From: Clostridia bacterium
Lineage (GTDB): Bacteria > Bacillota > Clostridia > Christensenellales > Borkfalkiaceae
DNA length: 64,000 nt
Assembly (NCBI GenBank): GCA_014805025.1
Contig: JAAUYR010000021.1
Location: forward strand, 1-64,000
Reading direction: 5' to 3'
Below the pieces are notes generated by a model. The model worked only from the letters and a program-made list of their open reading frames with translations, searched no databases and had not been told where the DNA came from. How positions within the stretch are numbered: the stretch's first letter is position 1; each line of letters starts with the position of its first letter. Shown here piece after piece: positions 1 through 8,803 of this stretch. The translations under genes were made by a program, and so were the position numbers.

Positions 1-165
1 GCACTCTATGTATCCGCCCGTCTGCAAAATCTTTACCGCCTTTTGAACGGCCGGCTGAGATACGCCTATTCGGCGCGCCACGTCCACCCTGTGAACGAAC
101 TCGCTTTCACGCGATAATATCAAAATTGTTTCAAGATAATCTTCCGATGACTGATTACGTTTCAT
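1..165 (-). CDS. DtxR/MntR-family metal-dependent regulator, N-terminal part (runs off window)
   Basis: Partial gene, absent from the ORF track because the window edge cuts it. The minus-strand translation starts MKRNQSSEDYLETILILS and continues through a winged-helix segment with HRVDVARRIGVSQPAV, the usual N-terminal DNA-binding domain of manganese/iron-responsive DtxR-MntR repressors. Only 55 codons are visible, so the metal-binding and dimerisation parts lie outside. An in-frame TGA two codons upstream fixes the ATG as the first start. It is divergent from the DUF975 gene. Its -10 box ends only 6 nt before the ATG, so the mRNA is probably leaderless. Target metal cannot be told from this part. 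Confidence 0.8.
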   Translation of the reverse strand, partial: MKRNQSSEDYLETILILSRESEFVHRVDVARRIGVSQPAVQKAVKILQTGGYIEC

Positions 166-171
166 ACTTCA

Positions 172-200
172 ATTATATAATATAATATTTTTTATGTCAA
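172..200 (-). promoter_or_regulatory. Promoter of the DtxR-like gene
   Basis: TTGACA, 17-bp spacer and TATAAT on the minus strand. Six bases separate the -10 box from the ATG, leaving no room for a Shine-Dalgarno sequence. Confidence 0.75.
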
Positions 201-214
201 GATTAATAAAACTC

Positions 215-243
215 TTGACAAGTAACTGTACCCATTATATAAT
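215..243 (+). promoter_or_regulatory. Promoter of the DUF975 gene
   Basis: Perfect TTGACA-17-TATAAT. It is divergent from the DtxR-like promoter, with the -35 boxes 14 bp apart, so the regulator may control both directions. Confidence 0.75.
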
Positions 244-305
244 AACAGTGAAATTGCCGCATAAGCACGGTTTTTGCGGCATATCAATACAAAGGAGAAT
301 GTGAA

Positions 306-902
306 ATGTTAGTGGCAAAAGATTTCAGAAAACAGGCCTGGAACAGCCTGTCGGGCAAATGGTCGACAATGGCGGCTACAACCGTTATTTACTCGGTTAT
401 ACTGGGCGTATGCAGCGGACTTGCCTTTATAGTTCAAGGACCTTTGGACCTTGGTTACTATTTGATGACGGCAAACGTTATCCGCGAAAAAGACGTAGAG
501 CTTGAACAGCTGTTCGAAGGTTTTAAAAATTGCTTTTTGAACGCGCTGCTTCTGTATATTTTAAACGGCATATTTGTATTCCTGTGGTCGTTGCTGTTTA
601 TAATACCGGGAATTATCAAGAGTTATTCGTACAGTATGAGTTATTACATTCTTGCCGATAACCCCGATATGGACGCAAACGACGCAAGAAAGCAGTCAAT
701 GAAGCTCATGCACGGCAACAAGTGGAGACTTTTCTGCCTTGATTTCAGCTTTATCGGCTGGGGACTGCTCTGCGTTTTAACCTTCGGAATACTCTCGTTC
801 TGGGTAACCCCCTATCAGCAGACGGCGCACGCGGCGTTCTATCAGAGCCTTATTGCGGAGCAATATTCCACTCGACCCGCGGAAGAACCCTTCAACTATT
901 AA
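306..902 (+). CDS. DUF975-family integral membrane protein
   Basis: 198-residue membrane protein with several hydrophobic segments (about residues 25-48, 80-115 and 140-165) and the pattern typical of DUF975: an N-terminal FRKQAW, a GPLDLGYY segment, an IIPGIIKSYSYSM segment and YYILADNP with a following SMKLMHGNK. Function of the family is unknown. AAGGAG lies 8 nt before the ATG. It is a single-gene unit with a consensus promoter and a GC-rich terminator. The divergent metal regulator suggests, without proving, a link to metal response. Confidence 0.8.
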   Translation: MLVAKDFRKQAWNSLSGKWSTMAATTVIYSVILGVCSGLAFIVQGPLDLGYYLMTANVIREKDVELEQLFEGFKNCFLNALLLYILNGIFVFLWSLLFIIPGIIKSYSYSMSYYILADNPDMDANDARKQSMKLMHGNKWRLFCLDFSFIGWGLLCVLTFGILSFWVTPYQQTAHAAFYQSLIAEQYSTRPAEEPFNY

Positions 903-910
903 AATAATTA

Positions 911-941
911 ACGCGCGGCGAATTTCGCCGCGCGTTTTTTT
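911..941 (+). terminator. Intrinsic terminator after the DUF975 gene
   Basis: ACGCGCGGCG/CGCCGCGCGT stem with a 5-nt loop followed by seven T. It may also stop prfA transcription arriving from the other side. Confidence 0.85.
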
Positions 942-945
942 ATGT

Positions 946-2025
946 TCAGTTTTCTTCGCCTGCAAGCTGAGCCTCTCTCTCGGCAAGCGTAAGCGCTTCT
1001 ATCATGCCCTCGATATCGCCCATAATAAACGCGTCAAGCGAGTACAGCGAAAGCCCTATTCTGTGGTCGGTAACCCGTCCCTGGGGGAAGTTATAAGTAC
1101 GGATACGCTCGCTTCTGTCGCCCGTGCCGACAAGCGATTTTCTGTGCTCGTCGTAAGCAGTGCGGTTTTTGGAGTTGTAATAGTCGTAAAGCCGCGAACG
1201 CAGAACCTTAAAGGCCTTGTCCTTGTTTTTAAGCTGACTGCGCTCGTCCTGGCAGGTAACCACAAGCCCCGTGGGGAAGTGAGTAATTCGTATTGCCGTT
1301 TCGGTCTTGTTTACCTTTTGACCGCCGGCTCCGCTCGAACGGTAAACGTCCACGCGGATATCCTCTTCCTTAATTTCGACTTCTACGTCCTCTGCCTCGG
1401 GCAGAACTGCAACCGTCGCAGTCGAGGTATGCACGCGCCCCTGAGATTCCGTTTCGGGCACGCGCTGAACGCGGTGAACGCCGCTTTCGAACTTCAACTG
1501 TTTGTACGCGCCCTTGCCGCTTATGTTCAGAACTACTTCCTTAATGCCGCCAAGCTCGGTTTCGCTCTTGTCGACTTCCTCTATTTTGAGGCGGTGGCGC
1601 TCGCAGTAGTTTATATACATTCTGTACAGCTCGTAGGCAAACAGCGCTGCTTCCTCGCCGCCGGCTCCGCCGCGGATTTCCATTATGCAGTTTCTGTCGT
1701 CGTTTTTGTCCTTGGGCAAAAGCAGAATTTTAAGCTCTTCGCGCAATGCTTCAAGCTTTTCCTTGCAGGAAAGTATTTCCGCGCCGAACAGCTCCTTCAT
1801 TTCAGGGTCTTGCTCGGTCTTTTCCGCTTCGACCGCTTCTTCAAGCTGCCGCTCGACCTCTGCGTATTCTGCGTACTTTTGCGCCGTTTCCGCTATCTCC
1901 GACTGCGCCTTGGCTATTTTAGTCCACTCAGCAGTGTCGGATATTACGGCAGGGTCACTCATCTTTTCGGAAAGCTCGCAATACCGCGCGTATACTTCCT
2001 TTAATTTTGCTATCATTTTATCCAT
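946..2025 (-). CDS. prfA: Peptide chain release factor 1 (RF1)
   Basis: 359 residues, normal for RF1. It recognises UAA/UAG in the ribosomal A site and triggers peptide release. The [11 protein letters not shown] segment near residue 230 holds the catalytic GGQ whose glutamine is methylated by Prm[14 protein letters not shown] contains the PxT stop-codon recognition tripeptide that marks RF1 rather than RF2. It starts 3 nt after the stop of the DUF1385-PrmC fusion, so the modifying enzyme and its substrate are co-transcribed. Confidence 0.97.
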   Translation of the reverse strand: MDKMIAKLKEVYARYCELSEKMSDPAVISDTAEWTKIAKAQSEIAETAQKYAEYAEVERQLEEAVEAEKTEQDPEMKELFGAEILSCKEKLEALREELKILLLPKDKNDDRNCIMEIRGGAGGEEAALFAYELYRMYINYCERHRLKIEEVDKSETELGGIKEVVLNISGKGAYKQLKFESGVHRVQRVPETESQGRVHTSTATVAVLPEAEDVEVEIKEEDIRVDVYRSSGAGGQKVNKTETAIRITHFPTGLVVTCQDERSQLKNKDKAFKVLRSRLYDYYNSKNRTAYDEHRKSLVGTGDRSERIRTYNFPQGRVTDHRIGLSLYSLDAFIMGDIEGMIEALTLAEREAQLAGEEN

Positions 2026-2028
2026 AGC

Positions 2029-3894
2029 TCAGAACACTATCTTTAAAAATCTTTCTACGCCGTTTAAATCTTTCAACACTATTGCGTAGTCGCGCTTGGG
2101 GAAGATTTTTAAAATATCCGTCGCCTGGTTTTCGCCGCACTCCATAATCAGCATACCGTCGCGCGTCAGATAGTTTTTGACGTTCTTGGATATCTGGCGG
2201 TAAAATTCCAGACCGTCCTCGCCGCCGTCAAGCGCAATGCGCGGCTCGTGCTCGCGCACTTCCCTCTGCAAAAACGGAATATCGCCGCTCTTAATATATG
2301 GCGGATTACATACTATTATATTGTATCTGCCGTGAACGTTCTCGAACAAATCGCTCACAACAAAGCTGACGTCCGCGCTGTTGTAGTTAGCGTTTTCCTT
2401 GGCGAGCATTATAGCCGCGTCGGATATATCCGCAGCGGTAACTGAAACTCCGCGCTTTTTGCAGGCCTTTGAAACGGCTATGGCAATACAGCCCGAGCCG
2501 GTGCACATATCCAGAACCTTATCGCCGTTTTCAACCGATTTGATTACTATATCGGCAAGCATTTCCGTTTCGGGACGGGGAATGAGCGCGCGCTCGTCCA
2601 CCTTAATGGTGCAGCCGTAGAACTCGGTATCGCCTATAATGTACCAGAGCGGTCTGCCCGTTAAACGCTTTTGAATAATCTCGGCAATTTTCTTACTCTC
2701 GTAAGAGCTTACCGTGCGCTCGACGGTGTACAAATCGCTGCGGTGTATCTTTAACACAAGCGCGTAAATCCACTCCGCGTCGCTCTCGTCGATGTCCTCG
2801 GCCGCAAACTTCTTTTTGGTTGCGTCCAGCATTTTTGAAAGTATGCCGCCCGTTACGAACTGCGACTCGGGCGAGGTTTCGTCCGCGTCCATTTCAAGCA
2901 CTTTATTGAACGCCGCAATTGCGACTTCTATCATATCCTCGGTCGGCTCGCGAGTTGTCAGGTATTTCTGCAACAGCATACCCGGAGCCTTGAATATGTT
3001 TACAAACTTGTTATCGAACTTAGCTAAAAGCTTTAAAATTTCGTAGGAAATTCCGGCAATTACCGGCAAAAGCACGATTTCGAGGCCTAATCTTGCTAAA
3101 ACTCGCAAAGGCCCGTTGGAAATCATGTTGACCCTGCACGCCCAGCTTACTACGGAAAACACGATAACGTTTATAAGCAATACTATAAACAGAAACGAAG
3201 TTCCGCATCTGTCGTGTATGCGCGAGCACTCCGTAACCTTTTCGGGCGTAAGCTCCACGCCGTGCTCGTACGCGTTAATGGTCTTATGCTCGGCGCCGTG
3301 GTACTGGTAAAGCCTGCGAATATCTTTAAGCAGCAGAATTGCGCCGAGATACCCCAGGAAAATAATAAATTTAATACCGCCTAAAATAAGCCCCGTCCAA
3401 AGCCCGTTCAAATCGCTGTAAACGAGCGCGTCGGGAAAGGCTTTCTGCAACAGTCCCACAAGGTAGTTGGGCAGGAAAAAGAACAGCGCCACCGCAAGGA
3501 TTACGCCGAGGCAAACGGATATAACGGTTACTATATCCATTAAGCTTACTTTGAATTTCTGCATTACCCAGTTTTCGACCTTGCCGGGCTCATCCCCGTC
3601 CTCGCCGTTGCCGTAAACGGTAGCCGAGCGCATAAGCGTTTTAGTGCCGCGCACGAGCGACGAGACCAGGTTGACGATACCGCGCACAAACGGAATTTTA
3701 GCTACGGTTTTAGCGGCGTCGCTTTTAACGATTCTCTGCGCTTCAATCTGAATTTCGCCGTCGGGGTCGCGCACGGCGGTAGCCATACCCGATTTCCCCA
3801 TCATCATAACGCCTTCTAAAACGGCCTGACCGCCTATGTACGTTCCGCACTTTTTGGGCTTTTTAATTTTTTCGGTTTTTTCTTTTTTTGACAT
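2029..3894 (-). CDS. prmC: DUF1385 membrane protein fused to release-factor glutamine methyltransferase PrmC
   Basis: 621-residue two-part protein. The N-terminal half (about residues 10-310) has the DUF1385 signature: GGQAVLEGVMMMG near the start, several membrane segments, and YHGAEHKTINAYEHG with DRCGTSFL. The C-terminal half (about 320-620) is a complete PrmC/HemK N5-glutamine methyltransferase, with a helical N-domain, the SAM site VLDMCTGSGCIAIAVS and the catalytic NPPYIKSG. I chose the ATG at 3894 (MSKKEK) instead of the ORF-track start, because GAAGGG precedes it and the DUF1385 homology begins just after. The two proteins are usually neighbouring separate genes; here the frame is continuous with no stop. 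It lies between rpmE and prfA. Confidence 0.9.
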   Translation of the reverse strand: MSKKEKTEKIKKPKKCGTYIGGQAVLEGVMMMGKSGMATAVRDPDGEIQIEAQRIVKSDAAKTVAKIPFVRGIVNLVSSLVRGTKTLMRSATVYGNGEDGDEPGKVENWVMQKFKVSLMDIVTVISVCLGVILAVALFFFLPNYLVGLLQKAFPDALVYSDLNGLWTGLILGGIKFIIFLGYLGAILLLKDIRRLYQYHGAEHKTINAYEHGVELTPEKVTECSRIHDRCGTSFLFIVLLINVIVFSVVSWACRVNMISNGPLRVLARLGLEIVLLPVIAGISYEILKLLAKFDNKFVNIFKAPGMLLQKYLTTREPTEDMIEVAIAAFNKVLEMDADETSPESQFVTGGILSKMLDATKKKFAAEDIDESDAEWIYALVLKIHRSDLYTVERTVSSYESKKIAEIIQKRLTGRPLWYIIGDTEFYGCTIKVDERALIPRPETEMLADIVIKSVENGDKVLDMCTGSGCIAIAVSKACKKRGVSVTAADISDAAIMLAKENANYNSADVSFVVSDLFENVHGRYNIIVCNPPYIKSGDIPFLQREVREHEPRIALDGGEDGLEFYRQISKNVKNYLTRDGMLIMECGENQATDILKIFPKRDYAIVLKDLNGVERFLKIVF

Positions 3895-3951
3895 TTCGCC
3901 CTTCACTAACAAAAATTTAAGCTCCAAAAACTTCTTTTGGAGCCGCAGATT

Positions 3952-4155
3952 TTAAATATTGTATCTTTTTTTGAACTTGTCTACACGGCCGCCTGTGTCA
4001 ACAAGCTTCTGCTTGCCGGTAAAGAAAGGATGGCATTTATTGCATATATCCACTTTCAGCGTATCCACATTTTTGGTAGTACCCGTAGTGAACGTTTCAC
4101 CGCAAGCGCATACAACCGTAACCTCGTGATAATCGGGATGTATTTCGGGCTTCAT
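3952..4155 (-). CDS. rpmE: 50S ribosomal protein L31, zinc-binding type
   Basis: 67 residues beginning [22 protein letters not shown]. The paired cysteines (CAC and CNKC) mark the zinc-containing form of L31. The ORF-track start is a GTG inside the Shine-Dalgarno GCGAGGTG; the ATG at 4155, with 6-nt spacing, fits better. First gene of the rpmE-prmC-prfA unit. Confidence 0.95.
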   Translation of the reverse strand: MKPEIHPDYHEVTVVCACGETFTTGTTKNVDTLKVDICNKCHPFFTGKQKLVDTGGRVDKFKKRYNI

Positions 4156-4193
4156 AGCTTTCACCTCGCTGTTATTTCATCTTATTCGCGTAT

Positions 4194-4222
4194 ATTATAT
4201 ATAAAATATGCGCGATAGTCAA
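4194..4222 (-). promoter_or_regulatory. Promoter of rpmE-prmC-prfA
   Basis: TTGACT-17-TATAAT on the minus strand, about 40 nt before the rpmE start. Confidence 0.75.
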
Positions 4223-4300
4223 TTGATTTTCAAGCGCCTGAAAAAGTTTTTGGCGGAAATTGCAAAAAAAACCGTATTTTTTATTTTTCTGTGTTTTTAG

Positions 4301-4329
4301 TTGCAAAAGTCGGTTTCGAGGCGTATAAT
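4301..4329 (+). promoter_or_regulatory. Promoter of the alcohol-dehydrogenase-like gene
   Basis: TTGCAA-17-TATAAT, with 16 nt between the -10 box and ATG. Predicted leader is about 10 nt and has no Shine-Dalgarno. Confidence 0.6.
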
Positions 4330-4345
4330 GTGCAATAGTTAGATT

Positions 4346-5368
4346 ATGGATAACTGGATTTTAAAAGGGGTTAATACCCTTGTAAACGAACCTTCGAGCG
4401 TTAACATTACCGCTCCTACCCAGGTTAAAGTCAAGGTTTCGCACCTGCTTTTAACCGATGATGACGCCATGCTTTATAACGGCGACGTTAAAACGACCTA
4501 CCCTAGGATTATCGGCAAAGCCGCCGTGGGTATCGTTACCGAGGCCGGAGATAACTGCTACGGCTTACAGAAAGGTTCAAGAGTTTACTTCGAGCCTTCC
4601 CGTGCCTGCGGAAACTGTCTTTCCTGCAAGAGCGGCAAACCCAAGGACTGCTCCGAGGTTGCCATTGCCGGAAGGGATTTCGACGGCTTTATGCGCGATT
4701 TCGTCGTATGCGAGTACGGCGACGTTGCAGCGCTGCCCGATTCCGTAAGCGATTTCCACGCGCTGTGCATAGAAACTATCGGTATTGCGGAAAATATTTA
4801 CGACAAACTCAATCTTTCCGCGGGTCAGAGGGTTGCGGTCGTAGGCGGCAGCTTTACGGGCAATATAATAGCCCAGGTGCTGTTGTACCACAAGGTTATA
4901 CCTATCGTTATCGATAACAACGCCGCCAACCTCGAAGCCGCCCAAAAGTGCGGCATAAGCTACGCTTTCGAGGCCAACGACGAGTTCGACGAGAATATCA
5001 GGAACGCCACAAGCGGAAATCTTTGCGACGCGGCAATTTACTGCGCTGCTTCAAGACTTCCCTTATCGCTCATCCCGAGGCTTGTCGGCGACGGCAAAAA
5101 AGTAGTTTTGTGCGCAAGTACGACGGGCAACGCAGTTATGGATATGCACGATATAATGGAAAAGAACCTTACCGTTTTCGGCGTTTCCAACGCGTACGGC
5201 TATACCGACGCAGTCATAAACATGCTTGTGCATAAGGCGGTCAACATCGACGTTTTCGAAAAAGAAGTGCTTACCGAGTTTAACCCGGCCGAGCTTCTCG
5301 ACGAAAAGTCGGCGTTCGTTACCTCGCCCAAGCGCAATATAATGACCGTGCTTAAAATGATTATCTGA
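4346..5368 (+). CDS. Zinc-type medium-chain dehydrogenase-like protein lacking catalytic-zinc residues
   Basis: 340 residues with the fold of zinc alcohol/polyol dehydrogenases: a GroES-like N-domain, then a nucleotide-binding domain with VVGGSFTGN replacing the usual GxGxxG. The structural zinc site is intact (CGNCLSCKSGKPKDC). The catalytic site is not: the usual CGICGSD is LLLTDDD here, and the GHE motif is GKAAVG, so the Cys and His zinc ligands are gone. A conventional zinc-dependent alcohol oxidation is therefore doubtful; it may be a zinc-independent reductase or a degenerate relative. No Shine-Dalgarno is visible. Substrate unknown. It is 17 nt upstream of the cardiolipin synthase gene. 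Confidence 0.8.
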   Translation: MDNWILKGVNTLVNEPSSVNITAPTQVKVKVSHLLLTDDDAMLYNGDVKTTYPRIIGKAAVGIVTEAGDNCYGLQKGSRVYFEPSRACGNCLSCKSGKPKDCSEVAIAGRDFDGFMRDFVVCEYGDVAALPDSVSDFHALCIETIGIAENIYDKLNLSAGQRVAVVGGSFTGNIIAQVLLYHKVIPIVIDNNAANLEAAQKCGISYAFEANDEFDENIRNATSGNLCDAAIYCAASRLPLSLIPRLVGDGKKVVLCASTTGNAVMDMHDIMEKNLTVFGVSNAYGYTDAVINMLVHKAVNIDVFEKEVLTEFNPAELLDEKSAFVTSPKRNIMTVLKMII

Positions 5369-5385
5369 CGCGCGCAAACTAATTT

Positions 5386-6801
5386 ATGCGCAATTTCCCT
5401 AAGTTTTTATTTTCTTTGAATTTTTTATATATAGCGTTAATTGCGGCACAAGTTGCCGCAATTGTTTTTTTATGTCTGTATATACCGGCGTTTTTGCCCG
5501 TTGCGGTAGTCGTTTTAACGGCCTGGGCGATAACTACCGTAACCGCGGTCATACTCTTTGCGCGGAGTAGCGCCGCAGAGGTCAAAAGCGCATGGTTCGT
5601 GCTGATTACCGCAATACCCGTTGCAGGCTCGGTAATTTACCTTCTTGCAACTTTAAAGCGCCCCGACTGCGGCGTTTTAGACGTCGAAAAAGAATACGTC
5701 GGCGGCGGCCTTGAAGCCGCCGCCAAAAGCCTTTGCGGAACGGTTGAATCCGGCTACGACCGCGCAGAATACTTTTCAAGCGGCACGGAGTATTTCAAAG
5801 TACTGATAAGCGAAATCGAGCGCGCCAAAGAAAGCGTGTATATCGAGTACTTTATAATTGCGCGCGGACATATCTTCAACGCCGTATGCGAGGCCCTGCA
5901 AAAAGCCGCAAAAAACGGCGCGGAAATAAAGATAATTTTAGACGGCATAGGCTCGCTTTTGCGTATAGGCAAAAGGGATATTAAGCGCCTTAAAGAGCTC
6001 GGCGCGGAAGTCAAGACCTTTCACCGCCTTACCCCCTACCCCCGTCCCAACCTGAACTTCCGCGACCACAGAAAGATTGTGACCGTCGACGGCAAAACGG
6101 CGTTCACGGGCGGCATCAACCTTGCCGACGAATACGCGAATATCACAAGCCCCTACGGCTACTGGAAGGACAGCGGCCTGGTTATTTACGGCGCGGCGGC
6201 AAAGATTTTCGAGGGAATGTTTCTTGCCGTGTGGCAAAAAAAGTATACTATGTCCGCACCGCGGGGCGGAAAGGCGCGCTGCCTGCCATTTTACGACAGT
6301 CCGCACAGCCGCGCGTTCTTCGAGGACGCGTGCGTCTACGCAATAAACAATTCCGTTGGCCGCGTGCATATAATGACACCGTACTTCTGTGTGAGCGAAA
6401 AAACCGCCGCGGCGCTCGTTTTCGCGGCGCGCCGCGGCGTAGATATAAAGATAATTCTGCCGCATATCCCCGACAAAAAGTACGCTTTTGAAATCTCCAA
6501 AGCGTACGCAAAAGAACTGCAACTTAGCGGCATCAAGTTTTACGAGTTCACCCCCGGCTTTATGCACGCAAAGTGCCTTGTGTGCGATAACCAGGTGTTT
6601 TTAGGCAGTTATAACTTCGACAGCCGCTCCACCCGGCTAAACTACGAATGCGGCGCGGTGTTCGGCGAGGAAATGACGGAAAAAGCCGAGCTGGACTTCA
6701 ACGAATGTCTTGCGCTTTCTTCGGAGTTTTCCGAGGGCAAAATTACCGCTTTCAGAAAGACTTACCGCTTTATTTTAAAACTGCTTGCACCGCTCATATA
6801 A
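5386..6801 (+). CDS. cls: Cardiolipin synthase (phospholipase D family)
   Basis: 471-residue membrane enzyme that condenses two phosphatidylglycerol molecules into cardiolipin. Two N-terminal membrane helices (about residues 10-35 and 38-60) plus a third hydrophobic stretch form the PLDc_N anchor. Two HKD catalytic motifs follow: HRKIVTVDG in the first half and HAKCLVCDN in the second, each with the downstream GG or S residue. Length is typical of Firmicute Cls. The ATG has no obvious Shine-Dalgarno and follows the dehydrogenase stop by 17 nt, so translation may be coupled. Confidence 0.93.
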   Translation: MRNFPKFLFSLNFLYIALIAAQVAAIVFLCLYIPAFLPVAVVVLTAWAITTVTAVILFARSSAAEVKSAWFVLITAIPVAGSVIYLLATLKRPDCGVLDVEKEYVGGGLEAAAKSLCGTVESGYDRAEYFSSGTEYFKVLISEIERAKESVYIEYFIIARGHIFNAVCEALQKAAKNGAEIKIILDGIGSLLRIGKRDIKRLKELGAEVKTFHRLTPYPRPNLNFRDHRKIVTVDGKTAFTGGINLADEYANITSPYGYWKDSGLVIYGAAAKIFEGMFLAVWQKKYTMSAPRGGKARCLPFYDSPHSRAFFEDACVYAINNSVGRVHIMTPYFCVSEKTAAALVFAARRGVDIKIILPHIPDKKYAFEISKAYAKELQLSGIKFYEFTPGFMHAKCLVCDNQVFLGSYNFDSRSTRLNYECGAVFGEEMTEKAELDFNECLALSSEFSEGKITAFRKTYRFILKLLAPLI

Positions 6802-6813
6802 ATTTGTTACAAT
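6785..6813 (+). promoter_or_regulatory. Promoter of the HAD phosphatase gene, inside the cls 3' end
   Basis: TTGCAC-17-TACAAT. Six bases separate the -10 box from the ATG, so the transcript should be leaderless. Confidence 0.6.
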
Positions 6814-6819
6814 TTACTT

Positions 6820-7608
6820 ATGATTAAATTAATTGCTTCGGACTTGGACGGAACGCTTCTGCCGCCGAGCAAGATACTGCCCGAAGAAACGTTCGATATA
6901 ATCGGAAAACTGCACTCGCGAGGAATTACGTTCGCGCCGGCGAGCGGCAGACAGCTGCCCAACCTTAAAAAGCTGTTTGCGCCCGTCCTCGATAAAATTG
7001 CGATAATCGCGGAAAACGGCGGACTTGTATGGTACGGCGGAGAGGTCATTTATTCCGACCCGACCCCGTCCGAGAGCGTGGCGTACGCACTGGATATTAT
7101 CCGCAAGGAACAAGGGCTTTACCCCGTTTTATCCTGCACCGACTGCGCATACTACTCGGACGACAACGAAAAGTTCGTTAAAACGCTGCTTGCCTCGTAC
7201 TCTTCGGCAAAGCGCGTTGATAATTTAAACGAGGTCTTAAAGGACAATACCGTGCTTAAAATTTCCGTCTGGGACGAAATACCGCCCTGCGCCGAACACG
7301 GCGGAGCAATTCTTCCGCCCAAAATCAAGGGTCTGCGCACGATGGTTTCGGGCTACGACTGGCTCGACGTATCGGTGACCGGCTCGTCAAAGGGCAAGGC
7401 GCTCGAAGCACTCATGGAAAAGCTGGGCGTGGATAAGAGCGAATGCGAGGCCTACGGCGACCATATGAACGATTTGGAGATGCTGCAAACCTGCGGCAAC
7501 CCGTTCGTTACCGCCAACGCATTTCACGCGCTGAAAGCCATAATCAGAAACGAAATCCCCTCAAACGCGGAATTCGGAGTAATTCAAAAATTAAAGGAGC
7601 ATCTATGA
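6820..7608 (+). CDS. Cof-type HAD-superfamily phosphatase
   Basis: 262 residues. Motif I is DLDGTLL near residue 8, with the catalytic Asp nucleophile; the conserved lysine lies in SSKGKALEAL, and motif IV is YGDHMNDLEML. The insert between motifs is the C2B cap of Cof/YidA-type hydrolases, which act on sugar phosphates, pyridoxal phosphate or flavin phosphates. Exact substrate cannot be read. It overlaps the following phosphoesterase gene by ATGA (4 nt), which implies translational coupling. No Shine-Dalgarno; see the promoter entry. Confidence 0.88.
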   Translation: MIKLIASDLDGTLLPPSKILPEETFDIIGKLHSRGITFAPASGRQLPNLKKLFAPVLDKIAIIAENGGLVWYGGEVIYSDPTPSESVAYALDIIRKEQGLYPVLSCTDCAYYSDDNEKFVKTLLASYSSAKRVDNLNEVLKDNTVLKISVWDEIPPCAEHGGAILPPKIKGLRTMVSGYDWLDVSVTGSSKGKALEALMEKLGVDKSECEAYGDHMNDLEMLQTCGNPFVTANAFHALKAIIRNEIPSNAEFGVIQKLKEHL

Positions 7609-8153
7609 AGTTAATTATTGCGTCGGATATTCACGGCTCGGCCAAGTATTGTACGTATTTATTGCAGGCTTTTAAAAGAGAAAACGCAGATAAACTGCTG
7701 CTTCTCGGCGATATTTTATATCACGGGCCGCGCAACCCGTTGCCCGACGAATACTCGCCCTCGCAGGTTGCCCAGCAGCTTTCGGAAGTAAAGCGCGATA
7801 TTTTGTGCGTTCGCGGTAACTGCGACAGCGAAGTCGACCAGATGGTTCTGCCCTTCCCTCTGCTTTCGGAGTACGCGGTGTTCTCGGTTGACGGAATTAA
7901 TTTTTATCTCTCGCACGGGCACAGGCAGGTTCCGCCCATGGGCAAGGGCGATATTTACCTTACGGGGCATACTCACGTTCCGCTTAAAAAGGTTGAGGCG
8001 GAAGGCTATCTGCACCTCAACCCCGGCTCGGTCTCGCTGCCCAAGGAAAGCAGTCCGCGCGGATATATACTCTACGACGACAAGACATTTTACTTTAAAG
8101 ACTTCAACGGAACGGTATACGATAAAATTGCGTATTGGGAATATCTCGCATAA
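7605..8153 (+). CDS. yfcE: YfcE-type calcineurin-like metallophosphodiesterase
   Basis: 182 residues. It contains the full metal-binding set of the YfcE/MJ0936 family: SDIHGS at the start, GDILYHGPRN, GNCDSEVD, LSHGH and TGHTHVP. These enzymes hydrolyse phosphodiesters with manganese, with no firmly known cellular substrate. The ORF-track start is 54 codons too early; the ATG at 7605 has GGAG 6 nt upstream and overlaps the HAD stop. Confidence 0.93.
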   Translation: MKLIIASDIHGSAKYCTYLLQAFKRENADKLLLLGDILYHGPRNPLPDEYSPSQVAQQLSEVKRDILCVRGNCDSEVDQMVLPFPLLSEYAVFSVDGINFYLSHGHRQVPPMGKGDIYLTGHTHVPLKKVEAEGYLHLNPGSVSLPKESSPRGYILYDDKTFYFKDFNGTVYDKIAYWEYLA

Positions 8154-8188
8154 AAAAAACGTCCGCGGTAAACCGCGGACGTTTTTTT
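8152..8188. terminator. Bidirectional intrinsic terminator
   Basis: ACGTCCGCGGT/ACCGCGGACGT stem with an A-run before and a T-run after, so it works for yfcE and for the convergent small membrane protein gene. Confidence 0.88.
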
Positions 8189-8197
8189 GCAAGTTTT

Positions 8198-8422
8198 TTA
8201 AACGGGCAAAATGCGCAGGATGTGCTTGCTGACAATCATAAGAATGAGGTCGCAAAGCCAAATGATGTTGAATCCGAAGAAAATACGGATAATCGCTGCA
8301 ACGATTTTGCCGTCCTGAATTCTGGTGATAATTCCGCAGAACCACGAGGTTACGGGAATAATAGCCAGAATCAAGCTAACTAAGTAGCCAAGTCCAAAGT
8401 AATCGCCCTTTTTAGCTGCCAT
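8198..8422 (-). CDS. Small two-helix membrane protein, copy 1
   Basis: 74 residues, mostly two membrane helices (about 12-35 and 42-64). Family not recognised. It aligns with the neighbouring 82-residue protein: both have an IP near the first helix, GI-x-x-I about ten residues on, and a DLI near the end of the second helix followed by a lysine and histidine. Good Shine-Dalgarno (AAAGGAGCG). Transcribed alone from a consensus promoter. Confidence 0.7.
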   Translation of the reverse strand: MAAKKGDYFGLGYLVSLILAIIPVTSWFCGIITRIQDGKIVAAIIRIFFGFNIIWLCDLILMIVSKHILRILPV

Positions 8423-8454
8423 TTTAAAACGCTCCTTTTGTTTTATTTAATTAT

Positions 8455-8482
8455 ATTATATCATAATATAAAAATATGTCAA
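8455..8482 (-). promoter_or_regulatory. Promoter of small membrane protein copy 1
   Basis: TTGACA-16-TATAAT followed by ATAAT. Nearly the same 16-bp spacing and -10 context as the promoter of copy 2. Confidence 0.7.
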
Positions 8483-8528
8483 CAATAATACAAAAAATGT
8501 CAATAAAATAGCATATTTTCGCGATTGT

Positions 8529-8777
8529 TTATGAGAACATTTCCTCTCCGAGCAAAAGCGCGTGACCCTTGGTAAGCACCCATATAAGGTCAAGTATCCA
8601 TATAAAGAACGCGCCGGGGAAAACCGTAAGTACGCCCAAAATAAGCCACACAATATCGTTTTTGACAGCGCCCTTTACTATACGGCATATCCCGTAGAAA
8701 ACGTCTACGCAGGGAATACACAAAAGCACCTTTACTATCAGCGGCAGCCCCTCGACAGCCTTTAACAATTCGTCCAT
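8529..8777 (-). CDS. Small two-helix membrane protein, copy 2
   Basis: 82 residues with two membrane helices and a short charged loop (KGAVKND) between. Function unknown; paralogue of the 74-residue protein next to it. GAGGAGC sits 5 nt before the ATG. Its consensus promoter resembles that of copy 1, which suggests that gene and promoter were duplicated together. Confidence 0.7.
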   Translation of the reverse strand: MDELLKAVEGLPLIVKVLLCIPCVDVFYGICRIVKGAVKNDIVWLILGVLTVFPGAFFIWILDLIWVLTKGHALLLGEEMFS

Positions 8778-8803
8778 AATAAGCTCCTCAAATATTTTAT
8801 TAT

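Noticed and set aside
853-2004. 383-residue plus-strand ORF opposite prfA
   Set aside because: Lies antisense to a fully conserved RF1 gene; its composition follows the GC codon bias of prfA and it has no family features.
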